Assembly (NCBI GenBank): GCA_008931825.1
Contig: QXVZ01034635.1
Span: 1-31,777, forward strand
DNA: 31,777 bases
From: Phallusia fumigata
Taxonomy: Eukaryota; Chordata; Ascidiacea; Phlebobranchia; Ascidiidae
Direction: 5' to 3'
In this document: piece after piece, positions 1-11,601 of the stretch
Layout: every line of letters starts with the position of its first letter
How positions within the stretch are numbered: position 1 is the stretch's first letter
Position numbers and translations under genes: made by a program
Notes under the pieces: generated by a model
Seen by the model: only the letters and a program-made list of their open reading frames with translations
Databases searched by the model: none
Told to the model about the DNA's origin: nothing

Positions 1-1432
1 ATTTTATCAAGCGATGATGGTTGAATCGAGTATGTTTAATGGTCATCGATCGCTGTAGTTAAGAGTTGAGAGATTTTTAACCGCGCGTCATACCCTTAAA
101 TGCTAATCTCGCTTTGACACAAAGGATGCAATCCCACGCTAATAGCTCGCACCGTGGGCAAAGTTAACACTGTTTATAAACACGCTGTTTTTCTTGGTCA
201 AAACTGCCTCGTAGTCGACCAAGCGTAGGCGGTACTTGGTATTGGTAAAATTGACCAGGCAGGGGATTAACATGATCCCTCCGCTGGCGGTCCGGCTGCA
301 AACGCAATGACTCCACTCCGCCATAAAGGTCGGGTTGTAATACTGTCTTCGTGGTGGGAACGAAAAAAGATGAGCCTGCGACAATGGCGGTCATAATCCC
401 GGCGACGATCGTCGACAATGCGACTCGCACGAAACCTGCTATTACGAGGAGATAACAGATCGCCCGATCGCGATTGCAACAATTGCCGTCGACGCCAACG
501 ACCTTGCGTCAGCGAAGGCAACTCTCTGCCGCGTTATCTTTTCTTGCGGGTCGTAAGACAAACAATCGCGAATTTGATACCTACAGTGTCGAGCGATTGA
601 TAAAACGTTATTGTAGATAATGACACAATGCGAATGATTTGGATAAAGCTCACAACTTGGGTTAATTACCACAAGGCAAACTAAAACATTCACTATACGC
701 TTGTCCCCGACTCATTCACGGTCTGAAGAAATTTTTACGCAGGTTAAAAGCAAGAGACGTTGTGCAAACTTCGATTAGGTTGGTTTTAAGGGTTACAAAA
801 TAGGGGAAATTCTATTTGCCTAATGACTGTCCAAAGCTCATTGAAACCACTTCAACGACGTGCATACAAACGGCTGATAAAAGCGCTGTGAGAATCGCAC
901 GGTTTCCATCAAAAAACATCCCGCTAACTAAAATACTAGGCGCAATTCTTACAATTACCAGAAGTCTATCTAACTCTACCGGTCGTCTATGCCTTATCAT
1001 CGACCAAGAACTCAGGATCTGTACGAGTGCCCACAACTTGCGACACAGCACAATGGATCAATTCTTCACCACCACCGGTTCTATCTGCGCCTGAATGGGA
1101 GACATGTTTGACCGCGCGTGCCTTTCCCTGCTTCAAGTTTGCCTACACTCAACCGACAGAGACCTTTCTCTTGCGTCGAGCAATCTTCGTTGCTCAATAC
1201 ACACCCCTTACGCAAACAGACGTGGATGGATTCGACGGGACGGCGTGTGCGCGACACGGCGATGTACGTTGAAGCGGTGACAAGTTTGGTAATTGATACG
1301 AAACGAGTTGACAGACGACGCCCGCTGCACAATGTGTGGAAAGGTTGAGACGCAGCGCGGTGGGTTTTCCTGTCTCGTCCCAGTGCAGGTGGCAAACCTG
1401 GCACCTTCCACTGCTGTCTGGACTCGGATATA

Positions 1433-2711
1433 CAGAACCATGTAAAGCTTGACTGGCACATAACGCAGGTTTTCGGGGCTAATGCCGGCCAACAAGCGGT
1501 TTTGACTTAAGTGGTTCCAACTCATTTAACTAAATATATCCAGTTTGTTATCGCTCTCCCATAGGTATGTATGAGCGCATCAATGGTTAACTGCTGCTGC
1601 TCGTTAACGAACCAACACATTCTGCGCCTACTCACTTTTCTGTTCGGCGTCAACTACTTTCTGATTTAAAACCTACGGATAGCTGTTAAGCTTAAAAAGC
1701 TGTCCTCACTATTTGTTCAGTGTTGCACGTTCTAAGCTCCAGTATTCTGAACTATTTCCACAGTGTAACAGCTTCGACCGTCAGTAAATTTACCTTACAA
1801 GTAATAGACTCGCTTAAGCAACACTAGTTAACGTGCCTACGCGGGCCGCCCACACGACGACTCATCGTAACAGTACACGCTCGGGCAATTACAACACGAG
1901 CAGGTATTCGGTTATTACCCGACCACGGACGAACGCCATAAGGACTACGTCCGATTTGGCTCACGCTAATCGGCCAAATTGACCCCAATTTCGGGATAAC
2001 TGACATTGCAAGGGTCGGCGGATCAAAATGACGTAATCCGAAGCGCTAGGTCACGTGTCTTTGCGGTTGNCAGAACCATGTAAAGCTTGACTGGCACATA
2101 ACGCAGGTTTTCGGGGCTAATGCCGGCCAACAAGCGGTTTTGACTTAAGTGGTTCCAACTCATTTAACTAAATATATCCAGTTTGTTATCGCTCTCCCAT
2201 AGGTATGTATGAGCGCATCAATGGTTAACTGCTGCTGCTCGTTAACGAACCAACACATTCTGCGCCTACTCACTTTTCTGTTCGGCGTCAACTACTTTCT
2301 GATTTAAAACCTACGGATAGCTGTTAAGCTTAAAAAGCTGTCCTCACTATTTGTTCAGTGTTGCACGTTCTAAGCTCCAGTATTCTGAACTATTTCCACA
2401 GTGTAACAGCTTCGACCGTCAGTAAATTTACCTTACAAGTAATAGACTCGCTTAAGCAACACTAGTTAACGTGCCTACGCGGGCCGCCCACACGACGACT
2501 CATCGTAACAGTACACGCTCGGGCAATTACAACACGAGCAGGTATTCGGTTATTAACCGACCACGGACGAACGCCATAAGGACTACGTCCGATTTGGCTC
2601 ACGCTAATCGGCCAAATTGACCCCAATTTCGGGATAACTGACATTGCAAGGGTCGGCGGATCAAAATGACGTAATCCGAAGCGCTAGGTCACGTGTCTTT
2701 GCGGTTGGTTG
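1433..2711 (+). repeat. 637-bp direct duplication around a single N
   Basis: Bases 1433–2069 and 2071–2707 are the same 637 bp with one difference seen by eye (a c/a change in the string ggttatta[c/a]ccgacc). They are separated by one N at 2070. The second copy runs four more bases to another single N at 2712. The 641-base piece between the two Ns is therefore almost wholly a repeat of the end of the previous contig. This looks like an unmerged contig overlap or an allelic contig placed in tandem, not a biological tandem repeat. Confidence 0.85.
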
Positions 2712-5700
2712 NAAGCCTTAAGTATAAAGACTTAACGCGCCTGCCTTCAGTTCAATCTTATCTGTCACTACCCGATAAATATTTTCAAAATGTAGACGCA
2801 GTATCTGCTTATTTCTGATGCTTATCTGGCGCGGCAGGCGCAGAATTAATATCCTCCTGTATGTACAACACGCTACCGCAAAACTGCACAACGTTTGCGC
2901 AATAGCATATGAATGGGTATCGGTTTGATTTCGCAAGCACCGACGTTACTCGAGTTATTTCGCGACGCAATATTTCACTGACGCGCGACGGGCAATGACG
3001 TCAGAGCAGTTACGTCAGCGGTCGTTTAGGTGAATGGCGACTACTCGCGAAACTACATGGCGTCTTCCGTTCATACGAGAAACGCTTGACGCCGCGAATG
3101 CGTTTACGTATTGATTCAGCATCGAGTAGCAAGGCCTCCTTGATGGGCTGCGCGCTATTGATGTGCACTGGCTGCTAGTTAGGGGAAAAGCCTGTTTGAT
3201 TGACAGATGACGCGCGTACCCGAGAAGGGAGGGGATAAAAATAGCTGCATATCTGCTGACAATATACGCAGCACTTTTAGGAGGGTGTGGGGTTATCAAT
3301 AGATGAGAAAATACCATACATCCTGATTCAAACTGATTACTCGCGTATTGCGCACTATGGTTTTGATTAAGCGTTTCGCGTGCGGCCGCTGACTTCAACC
3401 TGCGTCAGCGAAACGGCCTGCTTCCGATGGTTACGAGTTCTGTGCTTATGCAGCTTGTGACTAGATTGCAAACCAGAAATGAAGTTTGAAAAATGGCATC
3501 GCCTTGCAGTGGCGTGGTTTCAACCAAGGCTATATAAATGCTATTCAATCACCACGTGTTTTGTCACCAAGCAAATCACTAAATTCAACAACAAGTCTTT
3601 TCTCCAAACTGGTACTGTAATGCACAGTTCGTTTTCTTTTCACATCAAAAATGTCCCGTTTTGTTAAATTCATAATGCTCTTTTCGCTGCACTAAAACTA
3701 TCGCGTTTTTTTCAACTGAATGTGCCTAGTCTGAACCAGAAAACCTTAACCCTTCAAATTTAACCCTTCATCTTAACCGCTCTTTCACTGGTGTCCTGAG
3801 CAAACAGGGACGTTCAGGAGTGGTGCAAGACGCTAGCGATTGCCGAGAATCGCCCGACCCGTCGTAAAAAGGCTTTCGGGGCGGACAAAACCACGACAAA
3901 CAGGCAAGTGAGCGCTCGTAAAGGTTCGGGCGGCACAGGGCGCTCAGCGGTTTTACGATTTCGGCCAAAGAAACGGTCGCCCGGTATATTTCAGCTGCAC
4001 TAATGGCCTTTTTGCGCAATAACTCTGACCTTTGACTGATGGAGGTCGGTGACATTTCGACCGCTCTTGGGTTAAATGTTCTCTGTTCGCCGCATTGACG
4101 CGTGGTGCACGGGGTGGTGAAAAGACAAGGCCTTGGAATATAGACACTCTTGTGGCGATTTTGCGCATTCTTTTGCATTCCGTTTACATTAAATCAGGGG
4201 ATCTTAATTCTTAACCATGGTTACTCCTACTAAGGGGTTCGAGATATGTAGAATCATCAACTATGTAGATACTGTGTAGTATCTATATGTAACCAAAACA
4301 AAATATCTACGTTATATCCAAACAAATAATTATTTTCCGAAAATAACAGGAGGGGGTACATGATCTGGTTGGTGATTTAAAAGGGATACCGTCAAGAAAA
4401 TGAGTTAAGAACCACTGCAATAAACATTACCAGAAATCCAAAGATTCCAGCGATATCTCAGGCTACGACGAATAGAACAATAGGTTGGGATGAATCACAC
4501 CACAGGGGGTAAACCATACTAAGAAGACAAACCCGCAATAGAGCTGCGCGTTTGTCAAAACGCCAGTCGGCAAACACTGGTTTGTATGCACCATACCAGA
4601 AAGTGCGAAAACCTCAAGTTACGCGTTTAAAGGAAGAGGTATTGTTGGAATTCAAATAACTGGTAAACTGCAGTTTTTTTAAAAAGTTTAGAGCAACACA
4701 AACCTGCTCACAACAAACAAACCGCATTGCATTATCTCACAACGTAAAAAACGACTTTGATTTGTAGCTTTTGCTTGTAAACTCTTGCAAAAGGTGTCAC
4801 GATTAAACGTTAAAATCCCTCTCAAATACCTGGTTATACGTTTACGACAACTTCTATCAAAACTGGCATCGGTTGACTGCCAGAAGCGTGCTCGAATCCC
4901 CGCTTTGTGCAGTGTAACAAAGCCTACTTTTTTGTCGACAACGATATCCTTATAAACACAACAGAAACAGAACATCACTTCACACCATGTTGTACAACAA
5001 CAAATCGTTTACAGAGTCATGAAGCCGGGGTTGAAACTGTAACGGGTTGCGACCATTTGTCCAGTCATCGATGTTTACAGATTTCGGTTGGTTTAGAAGT
5101 CTGCATGATGGGAACAAACCAGTTTTGGCGCGGTTCATACCATGCAGTGATTGACTGATTGAAAACAACCGACAAAGGGTGTAAACAAAACACGAAACCA
5201 CCGTCTCTATCTAGATAAGAAGTCCAAACAGTTTTATAGATAAGAAATGATCTTGCTCGATAGTGGCGTGTTACCACACAGGAAACCGTTTTGTTTTAGT
5301 TGGGAGTAAACGAAATTAGGATCTTAAAAACGAATGCTCATACCGGAGCAAAGTCATGCACGTTCCACTTTTTTTCAACTGTGTTAAGGTTTGTTTGCAA
5401 GAGATCAATAGCACGAAGCTTTTGCGGTAGAAAGATGACTAAAAGGGTTTTCCACCTTTTGCGGCACAAATAGCAAAAGAATCCCTGTGTCGAATGCAGT
5501 CAACAACATCCCGTAATCACATTAGCAAGAGAAACAAGGAAGGCTTTCAAAGACTTCGAAAACAACACTTGGCGCTCGTGCGCTGGTCACTTATGGGCCT
5601 TTACTGTAATCCGAGACCATGATAGAACGATGACGTCACGACTCAATTTGACGCCGCTTTGTGGCGAGGGGGGTCAGTGACCTTGTCTGACGCACTTCGC

Positions 5701-8700
5701 AGGCGATTGTGGATGACGATAGCTGTGATTGTAGATCTTGTTTCGAAACAATAACCCCTTGTTATGCAGACGACAAAACACGACTCAATGCTTGTTGGGT
5801 GCAGTTTGCGGGGAAGCCTAATAGAAAGCTGGTGGGGGAATTTAATTTTGCTCATCGTTTGTTTACATTGTTTAAAGCGTGTTTAGGAGCGAGGTTTGTG
5901 TAACCAACCGCAAGGAGTAATTTTAAATGCAAGAAACGAAGGTCTAACTGTGCTTGAAACGTTTGTACAACGTATCGCACAAATATAATGGTGGGAATTC
6001 GTGTATTTCCCTGTTTCATTTTGTTTTTCAAAAAACTGTCACGGTTCACAACACTAAACTCGGTCACGAACCCGTTTCAATACTGCGTTGAACAAGACCT
6101 ACTACCTACATGACTGACGACACGTTCCTTAAAGTAACAACAAACAGCATTGATGGCTTATTAATTTATCGCCACTCCCGGTTTGGTGGTGCGCGCTGAA
6201 GCGAAGGTAAACAGGTTGCGTGCTGGATCTAAAAATAACTTATTCGGTGACCCTTCTGCGGTAAGCCTGTAATTCTGCTCGTTGTCATTAATCCTCTACT
6301 TTATTGTGCGGCATCAAAAACAAGGCCCAGCTTCTTGAGCGTGCGCATGTGAAAAATAAACTCACAAATTGAAAGCTGTTACTTTGTCATTTGTATACGT
6401 TTGCTATTGCACAAAATATAAGCGAGTTTAGTGCAGTCAATCGTGACGACGTTTGCGTAAAATGCCCACAGCAGGCGAGGAGCTTGCCTGAAAACCGCTC
6501 TAAACGTCAAAACTGAATTCTAGGAAACATTTTTTACAACTGACCACAACAACAGGCCTAACGCTGCCTGGTAATAAGTTTTGCAGCACACGAGCTGCAG
6601 ACAACAATGACAGCAGAGAAGCAAACAAAGGAAGAGCCTGTGCGCTGCGGAGCGGATAAACAGTGAACTTGCATGACAGCCTAATCCGCCCCGCCATTAC
6701 CCCGAAACGGATCCGCTTACGATGCTGCAGCAACGGGAATCGATTTTTCCTTAAATCTATAGTAATCCCCCGAACACAACGCTGCAGCAGCTCTGCATAA
6801 ATCCTTGCACCAGTCGAGTGCGAGGGACCAACAGTTGGGCATTGTTTTCGAGCGGGGCGTATGTTTTGTCGCCTAATAAGGTCGTACCGGTTGCTGTTGA
6901 CGAACTGTTGTGGCCTGAGGAGCCGCAATGCACGTCGTTGCAGCGGCTAGGGTCTTGTGGATTGCTATAGACGACGCCCTGGCTTCCGATACTCATAAAC
7001 AGATCACGCTACCCCGTGACCGAAGAACGGCCTTTGGCCAAAGTCCTACCGACCGTTTACTTTCCCTATAACGAGTGGAAACCCATGCATCGGACATAGA
7101 GAGGAAAAGATGGGTATTTAGGTGATAATGATATCGTAAACTCGTCCTCGACAAGACCTAATACACGAGTTTAATTTATAAGGTGTTGGGGCAATAGTTG
7201 TTAAAATGGTTGCCAGGGTAAGGACGCAGCGTTAATAACACCTATTAGAATAAATTAGTTCTCTTTTAAATTGTTTATTGTAAGTCAAACAATTGCTCAC
7301 AAAGCGTAATGCGTTTTGAGTCCGGGCACGAAACGCGAAACACCTGGTCACATTGCGCAAACATCCCCCACACGTGGCTTGTGAAACAAGCGCAATCCGA
7401 CGACCCTTACCTGAAGTGGGAAACGGGCAATTGAGTTAACAGGAAGAAATCGGGGACAATAAACAACCGCAGCGATGTGCGAACGAGCAAACCGCGGACG
7501 TGATCTATAAATTCGCGAAAATCGTAAAACTTTCCGTCGTGACTCGTGGCGTTGCTCTTTGCGCAATTATCCCGCAATAAAGCAAGGGACAACGCTACTG
7601 CGATGACGCGGTGCGATGACCTTGTAAATCTGACGTTTGTTGGTTGAAGGTATCGTTCGACAGAAATGGAACAGTTTCGACCGCCTGTTACCCATACTAA
7701 AACAGGTACTTGCTAGGAATATTTATTTAGACCCTGTTAAAATCAATATTGCCACAACGAAGGTCATGAAAACACGAGGCAATTATTATTGAGTGGTGCC
7801 GGTTTGTTTTAGGAAACACGTCTTTTGGCAAAAATGCACATGTATGTTTTGATTAAATTGTTCAAACAAAACAACACGAGGTATTCACTTTAGCAGTATA
7901 AGGCAGCTAAGTCGTATTTTCAAACTATTACACAACAAAACAATATGAAATCGAAAACACGTTTGCCTCAGGTCGTTCTCCTTCTAACCGAGCCGGTCGC
8001 AACACCACAACAAGACGATTAACTTCAGATCTCAAGTACCGAACACGCGACTTCGAGAAACAACGAAACTTTCGCAGCAATTAGCTCAACACGAAGTGAT
8101 GGAAGCCCACGCAAAACGCACCTGTGTGTGGTGCTGTGGCCCTTTGAAACGATTGTTGTTTTTGTTTTTCAGCGCTGAGCCACAAATCGCCAAAACAGGA
8201 CCAAGAACACCGAAGTCGCAGTGATGAGAAACTAAACGCGTCCGGCAATAATGACGTGTCATGTGTCACGTGGTTTGGGAACAATGCGGTTGAAATTAAA
8301 TCGGTGACAATGGATCACGTTTGTTTGAGACGATGGGCGTTTATACCGCAGCATAAAAAGCATGGGCCTTAAGCCAACTACACTTGGTTCGAAGTTATAC
8401 AAAGAGTCGCTGATTTTATTTTGGTCCGTTTCTATTTGGACCGTAAATACCCAAAAGGGCATTAATAGAAGTAATTTGGGTGTACGGAAATGTTTGTATA
8501 TTCACGCTGTACAATTCAGAGGTACGCAATAAGGATCTTGGATAAAAATATCTTCAAACTAATAAAGATGTATTTTCTCCCTGCACAACACACCCTCTCA
8601 TTCGACACCTTGGTCATACAACCCAGCAATTGCCCTACAAAGCGTGGATAAAGTGTAACATGCTTCGAAATGACACAGGAAGCATTTACCGGTCGTTATG

Positions 8701-10259
8701 ACCCATTTTGATGCGTCAATTTCCCAAAATATTGCCAATGACATTTGATGACATAATTTTGTGAGGTCTGTGGCTGAATAGTTCACTTGAGTAGAAAAAT
8801 AGTCCCAAGTACTTTTCAACTGGTATACAAGTGTATTATTAATCTGACTAAATTAAATATCAATTTGCAAAGTATTTTCCGAAGATGCTGATGATCATTT
8901 AATTAACCGAGCAATTTGACAGCTGTTTTAGGAACAGCCAAACAAACAAACTCGCTTGCACCCTTCACGGAAATGGCTGAAATCTGTGCGGAAAAAGCTG
9001 GCTTTCGACCAAATTTGCAGTTCACCTATTCTGTACTGTACGGATTTTGGGCCTAGACCAAGCGGCAAACTGGCCTGCTCCCTCATACACAGAAACGTAC
9101 GTCACATTGTGGAACTCGGATTACAAGACCTTTGACATACAGGGTTCAGCTTTTCCATATAAGGCACAGCATACCCTGGGTCGGATAGTAAGAAATAAGG
9201 AGGAAAAACGGACGGCATTATCGGGACTACAAGATACGTCAAGGAGGCGTGAGAAACACGTGTCGGGTTACTCGAGGTCAGTGACCTTTTTAGGGGAGAG
9301 GTCACGTCGGTACACTTTCGCTAAACAACATGCGCATGACGCATTGTAGGGCCTGATAGTGGGGAACTGAAGCCACGTATATGTGATTTCAATCAGATTC
9401 ACACGATCCTCAGACACCGAAGGGGCAACGTGATAGCGAGATATATGTATGATATCCAGTTGTGTGTGTTACGTGAGTGAAGTTGTGTATTGCAATGATG
9501 CCAATACGTGGGTGGAGGTGGTAATTTCAGAGTAAATGTTACAGAATTCCCACCAAGCCTTTTTGAAGTATTGCATTTCAAACTCATCTAAAATAGATGA
9601 ACGCCTCATAAGTAATCTATTTCAGCCAGTTTTTTCCGGGTATTTCAAAACCTACATTTTAACGCACATGACAGTGAAATTGATAAAACACCCAAAGCAA
9701 TGCATGTTTAGCGACGCACGCCAGTAGTTTACTGAAAATTGCTACATAACTCTCTATTTTTGTTCACTTTGAGCTGGTTAAAGTGTTGTAAAACGTCGAA
9801 AAGAAATGATTTTGATAGGGGCCTGAAACAATGCATTCCAGAATGCATACACGACCCTTTGGGTATTGTAATAATAAACAGACTATGATTAGATAAGAAT
9901 GATTCTGTACTATTTTCGAGTACCCAATTATTCTATATTCTGCAGCCTCAAGTGGGGTATGAAAATAAGGTTTTATACCCACGCGGTTTACCCTTTTAAC
10001 GCGCCCTTCGAGGTTTAATTCAACACCCTGGTTAAAAAACTCTCGTCAGATTTTTAATGTCCCTAGCCAAACATATAGGCACAGTCTCTTAGTTTCCAAA
10101 GGCTATATATACAGCTTTTAAAAGCAGGTGGGTATGGCGAGAGCCACCTAGCGCGTGGCAGGGCACTTAGGCGTGCAATTAGAGGCCAACACAAAGACAT
10201 GGGCTGCAGGCGTGCACTTGAAGAGCACTTCAGCGGTGCAAGGGCGTCAAACAAGGGGT

Positions 10260-10436
10260 CCGATCAAACACAACGCAGTGGCTTTGCCATCAAGTGGGTG
10301 CTCGATTGTAAGTGGCAGCGTTGGCCATACAAACGTCACTGCAATGTNCCGATCAAACACAACGCAGTGGCTTTGCCATCAAGTGGGTGCTCGATTGTAA
10401 GTGGCAGCGTTGGCCATACAAACGTCACTGCAATGT
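10260..10436 (+). repeat. 88-bp direct duplication around a single N
   Basis: Bases 10260–10347 and 10349–10436 are identical by eye (88 bp each) and flank the single N at 10348. The exact identity and the N at the junction point to two contig ends that overlap but were not merged. Confidence 0.88.
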
Positions 10437-11378
10437 GTGTCTACTGTAAATAGCAAGCAGACTAATTAACGCCCACGGCCGACACAAACGCTCGTCGTTT
10501 TGCGAGCACGAAGCGGGTTTCCCAACGAGCTTCGAGTAGTGCGCTGTGTCAAGTCTAAAAACTGTCTTGAAATCAGTTAACCGTTACGAATGGATTTTTA
10601 CGTTTTAATGTAGTTTAACTTCTAAAACATGTGGAAAACCCGCTTTGGCGTGCTACCCCCGTTACGTCTGGGTGTACTGAGCTTATCAGTTATTTCGTTT
10701 TAGACAAGCAAAGACCTGCATGCAAAAATATCCCACTGTAACCACTGCAGCTTGTAAAAGCAGACATAGTCCAATGTCCAATACATGAGCATTAAAAGCA
10801 AACAAATGAACGGCATTAAATAAACGTGCGGAAATGAGGTATTATATACATTTCTGTCACAACATGGCAAACAAAAGACAAGCATGTAGCCCGCTGTGCC
10901 AGTTTTTGTGTTGACAGCAACACCCTATGTTGAACGAAAAACGAACCGACGAGCACAAAGAATGCGGGGGTGGCAGTAAACTAATAAGTGTGCTGTGCAG
11001 TGCTAACAAAACGGCGCCTTAATCACCCTTTCAACAAATGTTATGTTTATTCGACGCGCAAGGGAAATGAATTTTGTAAACAAATGTTACAAAGTCATGT
11101 GATATTTTTAAAAGTCGATATAAAAAGTCTTTGGCAATTCCTCACAAGACGCGTTAAGCCAATTCAAAGTTTGCATTTCAAAACAAACGACATAACTGGA
11201 CAAGAATATGAGTCCTAAATAGTGTCAAAATATTTTGAAGGCCAAAATAACATCCAACGCACGCTGCCATCCAACAATTACTCAACCTTGCAACAGGAAC
11301 AAAATCCAAGTGTTGCCAGTGCAGTTTAAACCAACACCCTCAGTCACTGCTCAGACCCAAATATTCTATTCAACAAAC

Positions 11379-11601
11379 CTGCAATCTCGACAATTCACTT
11401 TGGACGTCGCCGATCGACGTTGGGGATTCCCCTTCCGAGTTGCTCCCGCGCTCGTCGGAGGAGAGTTTCACCAGGGAGGTGAAGGAGGGAGTGTGGGGCG
11501 TGGATGACTTCGGCGATGAGGAGGAGACAACGCCGAAATCCTCCTCTTCCTGCTGACACTTGAGAAGATGCATCATCTGATCCAACTTCGACTTCAGAGA
11601 G
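11379..11601 (-). CDS. SPECC1L: SPECC1-family exon 5 (coiled coil, then Ser/Pro-rich)
   Basis: The acceptor is a good pyrimidine tract ending TTTTAG before 11601; the donor is CAG|GTTTGT. The first base completes a Ser codon from the previous exon, then 74 codons follow. LKSKLDQMMHLLKCQQEEE continues the coiled coil; then comes a stretch rich in Ser, Pro and Thr, then the sequence ISELSRLQ-like end (written in the genome as DVQSELSRLQ). The exon ends in phase 0. The next exon was not found within the window. Confidence 0.72.

Larger units (their letters stand above)
1..11378. other. CpG-rich DNA without a recognisable exon
   Basis: About 11.4 kb in which I recognise no protein domain on either strand. 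Open frames of 60–142 codons occur in all frames, but they are scattered, have no conserved motif, and overlap one another on both strands, as expected by chance where stop codons are diluted by CpG-rich sequence. The minus-strand SPECC1-family exon ending at 11379 finishes with a splice donor, so the simplest reading is that much of this stretch is the following intron of that gene; that is inference. It contains two assembly duplications around single Ns (1433–2711 and 10260–10436). TATA-like strings occur at about 3532 and 10105, but no gene follows them. Confidence 0.5.

Noticed and set aside
1824-2644. Two near-identical 60-codon frames that look like a repeated gene
   Set aside because: They lie in the two copies of an assembly duplication around the N at 2070 and contain no domain.
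3525-3670. TATA-like tatataaa with a 62-codon frame
   Set aside because: The frame overlaps the TATA string itself and has no conserved features. A lone TATA in AT-rich DNA is weak evidence.
3768-4178. 136-codon minus-strand open frame
   Set aside because: No motif, no codon pattern, and overlapping frames on the same strand. Its composition is explained by the CpG-rich surroundings.
4875-4910. tRNA-like string ctcgaatcccc
   Set aside because: The flanking bases cannot form a T-stem and no A box or acceptor stem was found.
6500-6928. 142-codon minus-strand open frame
   Set aside because: No recognisable domain or splice context. Chance frames of this size are plausible in this region.
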